NCBI RefSeq assembly: GCF_006542765.1
Contig: NZ_SKCD01000022.1
Span: 310,001 to 374,000 of the forward strand
Source: Paenibacillus luteus
GTDB lineage: Bacteria; Bacillota; Bacilli; Paenibacillales; Paenibacillaceae
Length of the DNA stretch: 64,000 nt
Direction of reading: 5' to 3'
Positions 54,846-62,548 of this stretch are shown here, in pieces (the stretch's first letter is position 1; every line of letters starts with the position of its first letter). The notes below the pieces were generated by a model. The model did no database searches, was not told the DNA's origin, and worked only from the letters and a program-made list of their open reading frames with translations. The position numbers were made by a program, and so were the translations under genes.

Positions 54846-55766
54846 ATGGAACAAGCCAAATCAGCTCGAAATTCTTCGATAGGCGATAAAATATTCGATG
54901 TGTGTAATATCATTTTTATGATTATTCTGGTTATTTTGACCCTTTATCCCTTCTTGAACATGTTTGCCTTGTCGTTTAACGATGCGAATGATTCGATTCG
55001 AGGCAGCATTTATATTTGGCCACGCGAATGGACTCTGAGAAACTTTGAATATGTGTTTAACGAATCCAATGTGTTTTATGCGACCTTTATCTCCGCGGCG
55101 CGGACGATTATCGGGACAATCATCTCCGTCTTTTGTACGGCGATGCTGGCCTATACAATCAGCCGTCCTGAATATGCATTGAAGAAATTTGTATCTATGA
55201 CCTTTATTTTCACGATGTATTTCAGCGGCGGCTTGATTCCGACCTACCTGCTGACCAAAGAGCTTGGGATGCTGAACAGCTTCTGGGTATACATTATCCC
55301 GGGTATTATCGGCGTATTCAATATGATTGTTATTCGTTCCTTCATTGAAGGTTTGCCGGAGGGAATCATGGAATCGGCCAAAATGGATGGCGCCGGAGAC
55401 TTTACCACCTTTGTGCGTATTGTGCTTCCGCTTACCGTTCCGGCTCTGGCTACGGTGTCTCTGTTCGTAGCGGTATCCCAGTGGAACTCCTGGTTTGACG
55501 TATTCTTGTACAACTCTTCACGACCTAATCTAAGTACATTGCAGTATGAACTGATGAAAGTGTTGTCCACATCAAGCGCTACGACAAGTTCAGGTGGCTC
55601 GGCGGCTGATGCCTTTGCTAACGCGCAGGGAAATGTAACAACGGTTACTCCAACATCGGTTCGCGCAACGATGACGATCGTAGCCAGTTTGCCGATTATT
55701 ATGGTCTATCCGTTTCTACAGAAGTATTTTGTCAAAGGGATGGTCGTTGGCGGTGTGAAAGGTTAA
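54846..55766 (+). CDS. YtcP/LplC-type sugar importer permease (cassette 5)
   Basis: A 306-residue MalG-like permease with about six helices, EAA loop GIMESAKMDGAG near residue 176 and C-terminus FLQKYFVKGMVVGGVKG. The start is ATG 54846 behind AAAGGAGG. A Ser/Thr/Gly-rich stretch near residues 240-260 lies in the last extracellular loop, which is longer than in the cassette 2 permease. Confidence 0.93.
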   Translation: MEQAKSARNSSIGDKIFDVCNIIFMIILVILTLYPFLNMFALSFNDANDSIRGSIYIWPREWTLRNFEYVFNESNVFYATFISAARTIIGTIISVFCTAMLAYTISRPEYALKKFVSMTFIFTMYFSGGLIPTYLLTKELGMLNSFWVYIIPGIIGVFNMIVIRSFIEGLPEGIMESAKMDGAGDFTTFVRIVLPLTVPALATVSLFVAVSQWNSWFDVFLYNSSRPNLSTLQYELMKVLSTSSATTSSGGSAADAFANAQGNVTTVTPTSVRATMTIVASLPIIMVYPFLQKYFVKGMVVGGVKG

Positions 55767-56072
55767 AGACAACAGGATCATGTGGAGCGGAGCGGTTGTT
55801 CGGGTAGAAGAGGAAGCGTTTAGCCCTCATCTTTACGTGTTACCGTACATGCGGGTTCCCTTGCGGCAGTCCACAAGGATAACAAGGCTTAAACTAACGA
55901 GAATGTAACCTTTTTAGCCCTTTCGCTTCCATCCGGGAAGCTGAAAGGGCATAATTGCAAATCAACGTTTCTACCATTGGTGTATATATAATTGACTGTT
56001 GTAACGCATTTGAATATTAATCCATAATTTTCTTCTATTCTATATAGTAGATTTAATTACAAGGAGGGGCTC
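55767..56072 (+). promoter_or_regulatory. Gap with a hairpin and the promoter of the AraC gene
   Basis: The 306-base gap holds no gene. At 55917-55950 GCCCTTTC-G-CTTCC pairs with GGGAAG-CT-GAAAGGGC; no T-run follows, so it is only a possible terminator of cassette 5. At 55992-56020 TTGACT and TATTAA are spaced by 17 bases, a good promoter for the AraC gene 46 bases downstream. Confidence 0.5.
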
Positions 56073-56837
56073 ATGACCCGTATTCATTATGTAGAATGCA
56101 ATACTTCGCACGAACAGAATTTTGTTATCGATGTCCCCATTGGCACTCACTGGCTCCTTGTCATTAACAAAACCCCCGCGCAATTCTGGGTCAATGGCGA
56201 TCTAAAGGAATATCCCGCCCACAGTGCCACCCTCTACTCTCCGCATCAAAAAGTATATTACCGGGCCTGTGCGGATCAATTCGTCAATGACTGGATCCGC
56301 TTCGAGAGCAATGAACCCTATATTACGGAATCTTCGCTTCCCTTTGGCGTTCCCTTTTTCTTGAATGATCCGGACTACTGCCGCAAGCTTTTTGAACTGC
56401 TCGTCATTGAACACAACTTTAATCGAGATTACAAAGAATCTTCCATGGACTGTCTGCTCCGGACGCTGTTCAACAAGCTATTAGAATCCTACTTTCAAGC
56501 TGACATTATGCCTCAGTACTATCCTTTATTGAAGCTTCGCATCGCCATTCAAAACCATCCTGGCGATTATTGGACGGTTTCAAAAATGGCGGATTATCTC
56601 CGTATCAGTCCGGGCTATCTTCAGAATATCTACAAAAAAACTTTTGGTATTTCCTGCATGGATGATGTCATCAACAGCCGCATTCGAATGGCCAAAGAAT
56701 ACTTAATTCATAACACTCAGAGCATTGCTGAAATTGCTTCTCTTAGCGGATATCACAATGTGGAACACTTCTGCAGACAATTCAAACAAATAACAGGGCA
56801 TTCGCCAAGAAACTTTCAAAAGCTTGTCAATAATTAA
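56073..56837 (+). CDS. AraC-family regulator downstream of cassette 5
   Basis: A 254-residue one-component regulator with an N-terminal cupin-like ligand domain (about 1-150) and a C-terminal AraC double helix-turn-helix (ISPGYLQNIYKKTFG, then FCRQFKQITGHSPRNF). The start is ATG 56073 behind AAGGAGGGG. It has its own promoter and is convergent with the carboxylesterase gene. It could regulate cassette 5 in addition to the two-component pair, or cassette 6 next to it. Confidence 0.9.
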   Translation: MTRIHYVECNTSHEQNFVIDVPIGTHWLLVINKTPAQFWVNGDLKEYPAHSATLYSPHQKVYYRACADQFVNDWIRFESNEPYITESSLPFGVPFFLNDPDYCRKLFELLVIEHNFNRDYKESSMDCLLRTLFNKLLESYFQADIMPQYYPLLKLRIAIQNHPGDYWTVSKMADYLRISPGYLQNIYKKTFGISCMDDVINSRIRMAKEYLIHNTQSIAEIASLSGYHNVEHFCRQFKQITGHSPRNFQKLVNN

Positions 56838-56879
56838 TTTTCATCCCGTAAAGCTATGGAAAAATCGGTTTTTACTCTC

Positions 56880-58421
56880 TTATTCCGGGTGCAAGGCCGG
56901 CCTTTTCTTCTTAAAATATTGTTCCACTAGAAACTTCATGATTTCGCTAGGTTGCTCCTTAGAAAACTCGGCCCGATCTGCGAACAGCATCCCATACGGG
57001 GCTTCGGGTGTATAGGGCTCCCATTGCGGCAATTCCTCTCCTGTAGAGTCTTGTCCGTTCGGGTCCCCAGATCGGATGAAGTTCACCCAGTAATTACACA
57101 TCTGTCGAGCCAAATCATAATGTTTGCCTACGAATGGTCTCCAGCATTTAGCGAGCGTCTCGAAGAAAAACCAGAGATCCACCGAGTGAAAAGTGCCTGG
57201 GTTATCCCAACCCGGTATTTCAGCATCAAAATTATAATAATACAGCGGGGTATCGACACCTGCATCGGCGCTCCCTTGCGCAGCAATACGAATGGCATAT
57301 TCAATGCCGCTCACCGAAGCCTTCTTCTTGCTCTCCTCGATATGATCAGGCTGAACGCAGCAAAGCCCCATAAAGGTATCCGCATCATTGCCAAACAAAG
57401 CGATAGCCATTTGCTTGAAGTCCTCAATGGTGTCGGCTTGCGGAACGCTGAAAAACTCGGTGGACGTATGACCGAACATTACCGGTACCATCCAGCGCTT
57501 GTTTTGGAGAAACAATTCAAACGGGTTACCTAAGCTAAATACTTGGTCTGCGACGGTGCCCCAGAATCCATGGTATTCCACCGCCTTGTCGCGGAGGTAC
57601 ACCGCATCCAGTTGCCTGGCTTCTGCAAGCGAGGATATACCGAGATACTCAAAAAACTTCACACCGTCCTGTTCCGCTTCTGACAAGCGACTCCGAAGAA
57701 CAGGCATAAGATTTCCCGGGTATAAAGGAGTAAAGATCCCACTTTGTATAATTGCCCTCTGAAAGAGCCCTTCATTCTGGGGTGATGTGAGCTGGCTCAT
57801 AACGCTTCCCCCGCCGGCGGACTGCCCGCCGATGGTGATATTGTCCGGGTCACCGCCGAAAGCTTCAATATTATGCTTCACCCACTTTGTAGCCGCCTGT
57901 TGGTCGAGGTTGCCGAAGTTCGCGGGGGCTTCTGGGGCTTCCGCCGTAATGTCGGGATGGGACAAAAACCCAAAGACATTCAGACGATAGTTAATTGTAA
58001 CTACCACGATACCCCGTCTAGCCAAACGTTCGCCGTCAAACTCCATTTCGGCTGTATGGCCAACCTGCAGTCCTCCGCCAAAATACCATACATATACCGG
58101 TAGTTTTTCATCTGTACGATTGGCCGGCGTCCATACATTTAGGTAGAGGCAATCCTCATCCATCGCGATGTCAGGTTCCACGGCCCACTCGCGGGTATAG
58201 ATATTGTTTTCGTCGATCTCTTGTCTCACCTGCATCGATATTGGTGCGAATTCGAATGCTTTGAGTACGCCTTCCCAGTCTTGCGCGGGCTGTGGGGCAC
58301 GCCAGCGATTTTCTTTTACGGGTGGAGCTGCAAAAGGGATCCCTTTAAAACTTGTAATTCGTGGGTCCGCTGCTGGAAGCCCCTGGACCATTCCATTTTT
58401 AACCTTTATGACTCTAAGCAA
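56880..58421 (-). CDS. Type-B carboxylesterase (p-nitrobenzyl esterase-like)
   Basis: A 513-residue alpha/beta-hydrolase. The predicted triad is Ser201 in GQSAGGG, Glu322 in TSTEFF and His412 in GTFHSVD, close to the spacing in Bacillus p-nitrobenzyl esterase; FKGIPFAAPP and EDCLYLNVWTP are family signatures. There is no signal peptide. The start is taken as TTG 58421, nine bases after AAGGGAG; the frame opens earlier at 58445, without a ribosome site. It is the last gene of cassette 6, so it may remove acyl groups from imported sugars, though this family is usually tested on small synthetic esters. Confidence 0.9.
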   Translation of the reverse strand: MLRVIKVKNGMVQGLPAADPRITSFKGIPFAAPPVKENRWRAPQPAQDWEGVLKAFEFAPISMQVRQEIDENNIYTREWAVEPDIAMDEDCLYLNVWTPANRTDEKLPVYVWYFGGGLQVGHTAEMEFDGERLARRGIVVVTINYRLNVFGFLSHPDITAEAPEAPANFGNLDQQAATKWVKHNIEAFGGDPDNITIGGQSAGGGSVMSQLTSPQNEGLFQRAIIQSGIFTPLYPGNLMPVLRSRLSEAEQDGVKFFEYLGISSLAEARQLDAVYLRDKAVEYHGFWGTVADQVFSLGNPFELFLQNKRWMVPVMFGHTSTEFFSVPQADTIEDFKQMAIALFGNDADTFMGLCCVQPDHIEESKKKASVSGIEYAIRIAAQGSADAGVDTPLYYYNFDAEIPGWDNPGTFHSVDLWFFFETLAKCWRPFVGKHYDLARQMCNYWVNFIRSGDPNGQDSTGEELPQWEPYTPEAPYGMLFADRAEFSKEQPSEIMKFLVEQYFKKKRPALHPE

Positions 58422-58454
58422 GTATAACGACTCCCTTCGTTTCAAGTATTCAAG

Positions 58455-58498
58455 AACAAGAGAGATATGTATGATTGATCATTCATATCCCTCTTGTT
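58455..58498 (-). terminator. 44-base near-palindrome after the cassette 6 lipoprotein gene
   Basis: AACAAGAG.GATATG.ATGAT pairs with its inverse over 22 positions; on the minus-strand transcript only one position is unpaired and one is G-U. It lies 17 bases after the lipoprotein stop and before the esterase gene. No T-run follows, so an mRNA-stabilising, processing or protein-binding role is as likely as termination. Confidence 0.6.
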
Positions 58499-58515
58499 TG
58501 AAATTTTTAAAGATT

Positions 58516-60273
58516 TTACTTGCTTGCTAACGCTTCGGCACGCATTTGAACGATTTTTCTAGCTTTTTCCGTATCCGAGGCAACGACATCATTCCAACCT
58601 AGGCCCTCCACATCTGTCTTCAACTTTGCCCACAGCTGGTCGAAATCAGCTTGATTCTTTGCGAATACCATCTTCCATGATGTATTTTTAACATAATCCG
58701 AAATTTGGCTTCGTTTGTTTTTAATATCTGATGAATCGACACCAAAACTTGTATTAATGTTGGGTACAATATCGATCATATTATTTTTCAGGTAGTATTC
58801 TGTTGCGTTTGTTGCATTAAATGTACTCTGCCAATCTGTCGTTAAGGTTGTCTTGTTAGCTTCTTTGGTAGAATTCCAGTAATTATTGTTATAAAACTCT
58901 CCTGAATCGGGGTCCTTCACAAAATCGCTCATGATCATACTATTGATCTTGCTTTGGCCATCCTGGTACCCGCCGCCCCCGTACTCCTCCGGAACAGGTG
59001 TATTCTCCTGAAATGCCGTTTGACCGACTTGGGTCAGCTTAAACTTGCCGTCTGCTGTCTTTTCGTAGTTGAAGCCTTCAAAACCATTCGTCGTGTAGCG
59101 CAGGCCTTCAGGAGACACAAACCAATCCAAGAATTCCATGATTCTGTCGGGTTCCTTGGCTTTTGAACCAACTGCAAATACTCTCCCGCTGCCGTAATAA
59201 GCATCGCTGCTTTGAATGATTCGGGTGTCAGCGATCGGAACTGCGACATTCCCATCTCCGTTCATCCCTCTTTCAATCGAGTTGTAAAACCCTCTTTGCC
59301 ATGAGTACCACAAGAGAAGCACCTGCTTGTTGGTAAGCTTCTCAGCAACCTTGTTCCAGTCCTGGGAAGCCGAGTCCGGATCGATCAGACCCATTTGATT
59401 CGCAGTAAAATAGAATTGCACAATTTTTTTGTACATACTGTTGTCATCGATGAGCGGAACGATGTCGCCTTTTGCATTCAACTGTATCGTAGACGTACCA
59501 TTAGGCTGTTCATAACCGTACCAGTTGCTCAACCAGCGTACATTTTCCATGCCCCCGCCGTCCCAGTCCTTCCACAGCGTGATCGGAACGATCGGTTTGC
59601 CGTCTGGCGTCTTAGGGTATTCTGCCTGCATCTGCTTCAGTACATTCAGTAAATCGGTCAGATTGTTCAGCTTAGGAGCTCCTACTCCCTTATAGTAATC
59701 CCAAGGCAGGATTGGACTGGAGTAAGGCAGTTCTTCTGAGAATGTCGTTGGTGAAGTATCCGCTACAAAAGTCGGCAGACCATAAATCTTGCCTTCCGGA
59801 TTTACTTTATCAAATCCTCCATTAAATGGCTTGAAATGATTGTCCACATATTGTGACAGGTACTTCGTATTTGCAACCCGATCGGTGATATCCATCACAA
59901 GACCGACAGGAATCAACTCTTCCAACTGACTATTCTCGATGATCAGAATATCTCCCAGATCACCTGCTGCTGATCTTGTCTTGTATAACTGGTCGCCAGC
60001 TACCTGAGGTGCAAGAATGTTCAATGTAATATTAAACTTGTCTTTGAGTAGCTTCCCATACCATCCGGTCTGCTCTCCTTGGTAATTTGCCGCGTTGCTG
60101 AATACGGTGAGGGTTAGCGGCTTGCTGTGATCAATCGTGGTGTTGTTTTGTGGTCCCGATTCATTTGTGCTGGGCTCAGATTTGCTGCAGCCAGCCAATG
60201 CTGTTGTAACCATGAATATGCAAGTAAACAACACAACCATCGATTTTTTACCCGTTTTATTACGATTACTCAA
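58516..60273 (-). CDS. Sugar ABC importer substrate-binding lipoprotein (cassette 6)
   Basis: A 585-residue LplA/YtcQ-like lipoprotein, the longest of the six. The lipobox is ALAGC with Cys29, then a short Ser/Glu/Asn linker to about residue 45. The start is taken as TTG 60273, seven bases after GAGGGGG; ATG 60294 is in frame but overlaps that ribosome site. The gene follows both permeases, as in cassette 1. It is 95 bases before the carboxylesterase, with a long hairpin between them. Confidence 0.92.
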   Translation of the reverse strand: MSNRNKTGKKSMVVLFTCIFMVTTALAGCSKSEPSTNESGPQNNTTIDHSKPLTLTVFSNAANYQGEQTGWYGKLLKDKFNITLNILAPQVAGDQLYKTRSAAGDLGDILIIENSQLEELIPVGLVMDITDRVANTKYLSQYVDNHFKPFNGGFDKVNPEGKIYGLPTFVADTSPTTFSEELPYSSPILPWDYYKGVGAPKLNNLTDLLNVLKQMQAEYPKTPDGKPIVPITLWKDWDGGGMENVRWLSNWYGYEQPNGTSTIQLNAKGDIVPLIDDNSMYKKIVQFYFTANQMGLIDPDSASQDWNKVAEKLTNKQVLLLWYSWQRGFYNSIERGMNGDGNVAVPIADTRIIQSSDAYYGSGRVFAVGSKAKEPDRIMEFLDWFVSPEGLRYTTNGFEGFNYEKTADGKFKLTQVGQTAFQENTPVPEEYGGGGYQDGQSKINSMIMSDFVKDPDSGEFYNNNYWNSTKEANKTTLTTDWQSTFNATNATEYYLKNNMIDIVPNINTSFGVDSSDIKNKRSQISDYVKNTSWKMVFAKNQADFDQLWAKLKTDVEGLGWNDVVASDTEKARKIVQMRAEALASK

Positions 60274-60316
60274 TGGTAAACCCCCTCGATTCATTTTTTT
60301 ATTATAATGGTGCAGG

Positions 60317-61264
60317 TTAGCCTTTCACTGCCCCTATCATAATCCCTTTTACAAAAAACCTCTGGAAGAGCGGATAAACCAGCAATATAGGCGCAACAAC
60401 AATAATGGTAACTGTCATACGGATTGAAGTTGTCGTTTGTTTGGTTGCCAAAGTTGCCATGGCTGTAGAACCGGCATTTTGAAGGTTTACCATTGTGGAT
60501 AATGAACTTGCCTGATTAATATAGTTATATAAAATGAACTGCAGGCTATACAATTTGCTATCAGTGACAAGAAGCAGTGTGTCCTGAAAAGAGTTCCATT
60601 GATCAACTGCTGCAAATATGGCAACCGTAGCCAATATCGGCTTGCTAATAGGCAATATCACTTTGAAGAAGATCGTCATAATCCCAGCCCCATCGATACT
60701 TGCAGCCTGCTGCAATTCCTTGGGCGTTGATTCCACAAAGGTTTTTACAAGAATGATAAAAAACGGGGCTACTATTGTCGGCAAAATGTAGGCCAAAAAA
60801 TGGTTTGTCAGATGCAAGGAGCGCATGGTGAGATACCACGGAATAATTCCTGCATTAAAAAACATCGTAATTATTGTGAAGCGGTACCAGAACTTTCTCC
60901 CCCACATATCCTCCTGAGAAAACATGAATCCCAAAAAGGCTGAAGCCCCAACGGTCAAAGAAGTCCCGATCAGCGTTCTTCCCAAAGATACAACGGCAGC
61001 GTTCCATAGTCCCGGAATCTTAAATACATCCAAGTAGTTCTGGAAATGGATTTGCTGCGGGTAAAATACAATCTCACCTCTGGCGCTAAGATCATTGGCG
61101 CTAATGGTATTGATAATGATAGAGTAAAATGGAAAAATGCATAGGAGAGCAAACAGCGTATACAGGGTATAAATCAAAGCTGAAATTAAGATTTCGGTTA
61201 TGCTGGAATGCTTGTTGTTAGTGTGAACATTGTTCACTGCCAGGCCTGCTGCTTTATCGCTCAT
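60317..61264 (-). CDS. YtcP/LplC-type sugar importer permease (cassette 6)
   Basis: A 315-residue MalG-like permease with about six helices, EAA loop ELQQAASIDGAG near residue 185 (QQ replaces the usual EA lead-in) and C-terminus LFQRFFVKGIMIGAVKG. It overlaps the partner permease by four bases (ATGA), so the two are translationally coupled. The N-terminal ~25 residues are polar. Confidence 0.93.
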   Translation of the reverse strand: MSDKAAGLAVNNVHTNNKHSSITEILISALIYTLYTLFALLCIFPFYSIIINTISANDLSARGEIVFYPQQIHFQNYLDVFKIPGLWNAAVVSLGRTLIGTSLTVGASAFLGFMFSQEDMWGRKFWYRFTIITMFFNAGIIPWYLTMRSLHLTNHFLAYILPTIVAPFFIILVKTFVESTPKELQQAASIDGAGIMTIFFKVILPISKPILATVAIFAAVDQWNSFQDTLLLVTDSKLYSLQFILYNYINQASSLSTMVNLQNAGSTAMATLATKQTTTSIRMTVTIIVVAPILLVYPLFQRFFVKGIMIGAVKG

Positions 61265-62184
61265 ACCACGCTCTCTCCTCTTATCATTTTTGATAATCCG
61301 TTCACTGAAAAGAGAAGCACAACACTAACCAAACTCTTCAGCATGCTGATCGCTACAGAAACGGAATAGCTCCCGCCTCCCATGGCTAGGTTGTACACAT
61401 ATAAATCCAGAACCTGTATGTTTTCTTTGTTAAATGCATTTTGAAAAACAAAATATTGCTCCAGGCCATTATTCAGAAAGCTCGCAATTTGCAGCATTAA
61501 CAAAACAAAATAGGTGGACATCAAACTCGGTAAAATCACATGCCATATGACCTGCATCCTTGTCGCTCCGTCAACACGCGCCGCTTCATAAAGGGATTCA
61601 TCTATACTCATAATGGCCGCTATATACAGGATGGCTGACCAGCCTAATGTTTTCCAGATTGACCACCCCCACATGGTGATCCATACATGTTCAGAGTCTT
61701 GAAGGAATAGGATCGGAGAATCGGTGAATCCCAATTGATTCAATAGACCGTTTATGATACCTTCACTCGATAACATAGAAAATGCCAGAGAATAGACCAG
61801 TACCCAGCTGATAAAGTTAGGCAAGGTCGTAACCGTCTGCACAAACTTCCGAAATCGCAAAGCCTTTATTTCATTCAGAAATATAGCAAATATCATTGGA
61901 AGCCATGAGAAGAGCAAGCCCAAGCCGCTCATCCCGAACGTATTTTTAATAACCTGAAGCAATTGGTCTATCTTTACTTGGTTTTCAACTAAGGATCGAA
62001 ACCACTTGAAACCAACAAAAGTGGATTGAGACAAAGGTGTCGGCGGCGTATAGTCAAAGAAGGCATAAACCCAACCATATAGCGGGTAGTATGCAAAGAT
62101 AGCAAGTAAACACATGAAAGGCAGTATGTATAGAAATTTTTTAATAGATTCACTTTTCATCCTGTATTCTTTTGTACGCACCAT
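61261..62184 (-). CDS. LplB-type sugar importer permease (cassette 6)
   Basis: A 307-residue permease, first gene of cassette 6, with about six helices and EAA loop SLYEAARVDGAT near residue 201. The start is ATG 62184 with AGGGGGA five bases upstream. A perfect 16-bp cre palindrome at 62209-62224 lies 24 bases before the start, so this operon should be under strong catabolite repression. Confidence 0.93.
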   Translation of the reverse strand: MVRTKEYRMKSESIKKFLYILPFMCLLAIFAYYPLYGWVYAFFDYTPPTPLSQSTFVGFKWFRSLVENQVKIDQLLQVIKNTFGMSGLGLLFSWLPMIFAIFLNEIKALRFRKFVQTVTTLPNFISWVLVYSLAFSMLSSEGIINGLLNQLGFTDSPILFLQDSEHVWITMWGWSIWKTLGWSAILYIAAIMSIDESLYEAARVDGATRMQVIWHVILPSLMSTYFVLLMLQIASFLNNGLEQYFVFQNAFNKENIQVLDLYVYNLAMGGGSYSVSVAISMLKSLVSVVLLFSVNGLSKMIRGESVV

Positions 62185-62208
62185 GTAATCCCCCTATAAA
62201 TAATTTAA

Positions 62209-62224
62209 TTGGAAGCGCTTCCAA
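62209..62224. promoter_or_regulatory. Perfect cre palindrome before cassette 6
   Basis: TTGGAAGCGCTTCCAA is a perfect 16-bp palindrome and fits the cre consensus at all fixed positions. It lies between any promoter and the first permease gene, the classic place for CcpA repression. Another LacI-family repressor could also bind it. Confidence 0.7.
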
Positions 62225-62450
62225 TACTACAGAAATGAAATAATTTGCGATGCCAGACAACCAGCAAACACTCCCTTTCTGGCCCATACACCTCCGTAAA
62301 CGCATTATTTATCCTTCAATTAATTACCAACTTTCTTATAAATAGTAAATTATAAGCCGCCTAAAAACAATGATCTATACTCACGTATAATTGATATATC
62401 CTGCGATGGTTTGATTGTAAATTTAATAGCAGTTCAATAAATTTCAATAT
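62225..62450. other. AT-rich leader region upstream of cassette 6
   Basis: About 225 bases between the GH43 terminator and the cre site, with no open frame that has a ribosome site. It should contain the cassette 6 promoter, but I could not pick a clear -35/-10 pair. Confidence 0.3.
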
Positions 62451-62513
62451 AAAAAAAGCTCCCTAAACAGACTCAGGTTAAGAATAAATTCACCTGTTCA
62501 CTGTAAGAGGAGC
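62451..62513 (-). terminator. Terminator of the GH43 gene
   Basis: A branched stem: GCTCC/GGAGC outside, ACAG/CTGT and AGGT/ACCT within, followed on the minus strand by TTTTTTTATATT. It lies 36 bases after the GH43 stop. Confidence 0.7.
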
Positions 62514-62548
62514 ATGTTATTTACTTCGGCTTCTGATTATGAAGCAAA

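Noticed and set aside
55917..55950. Hairpin after cassette 5 as a rho-independent terminator
   Set aside because: The stem is good but no T-run follows on either strand; it is kept only as part of the gap description.
62209..62224. Perfect palindrome as a possible insertion-sequence end or attachment site
   Set aside because: It fits the cre consensus, lies at an operon start and has no transposase or integrase gene nearby.
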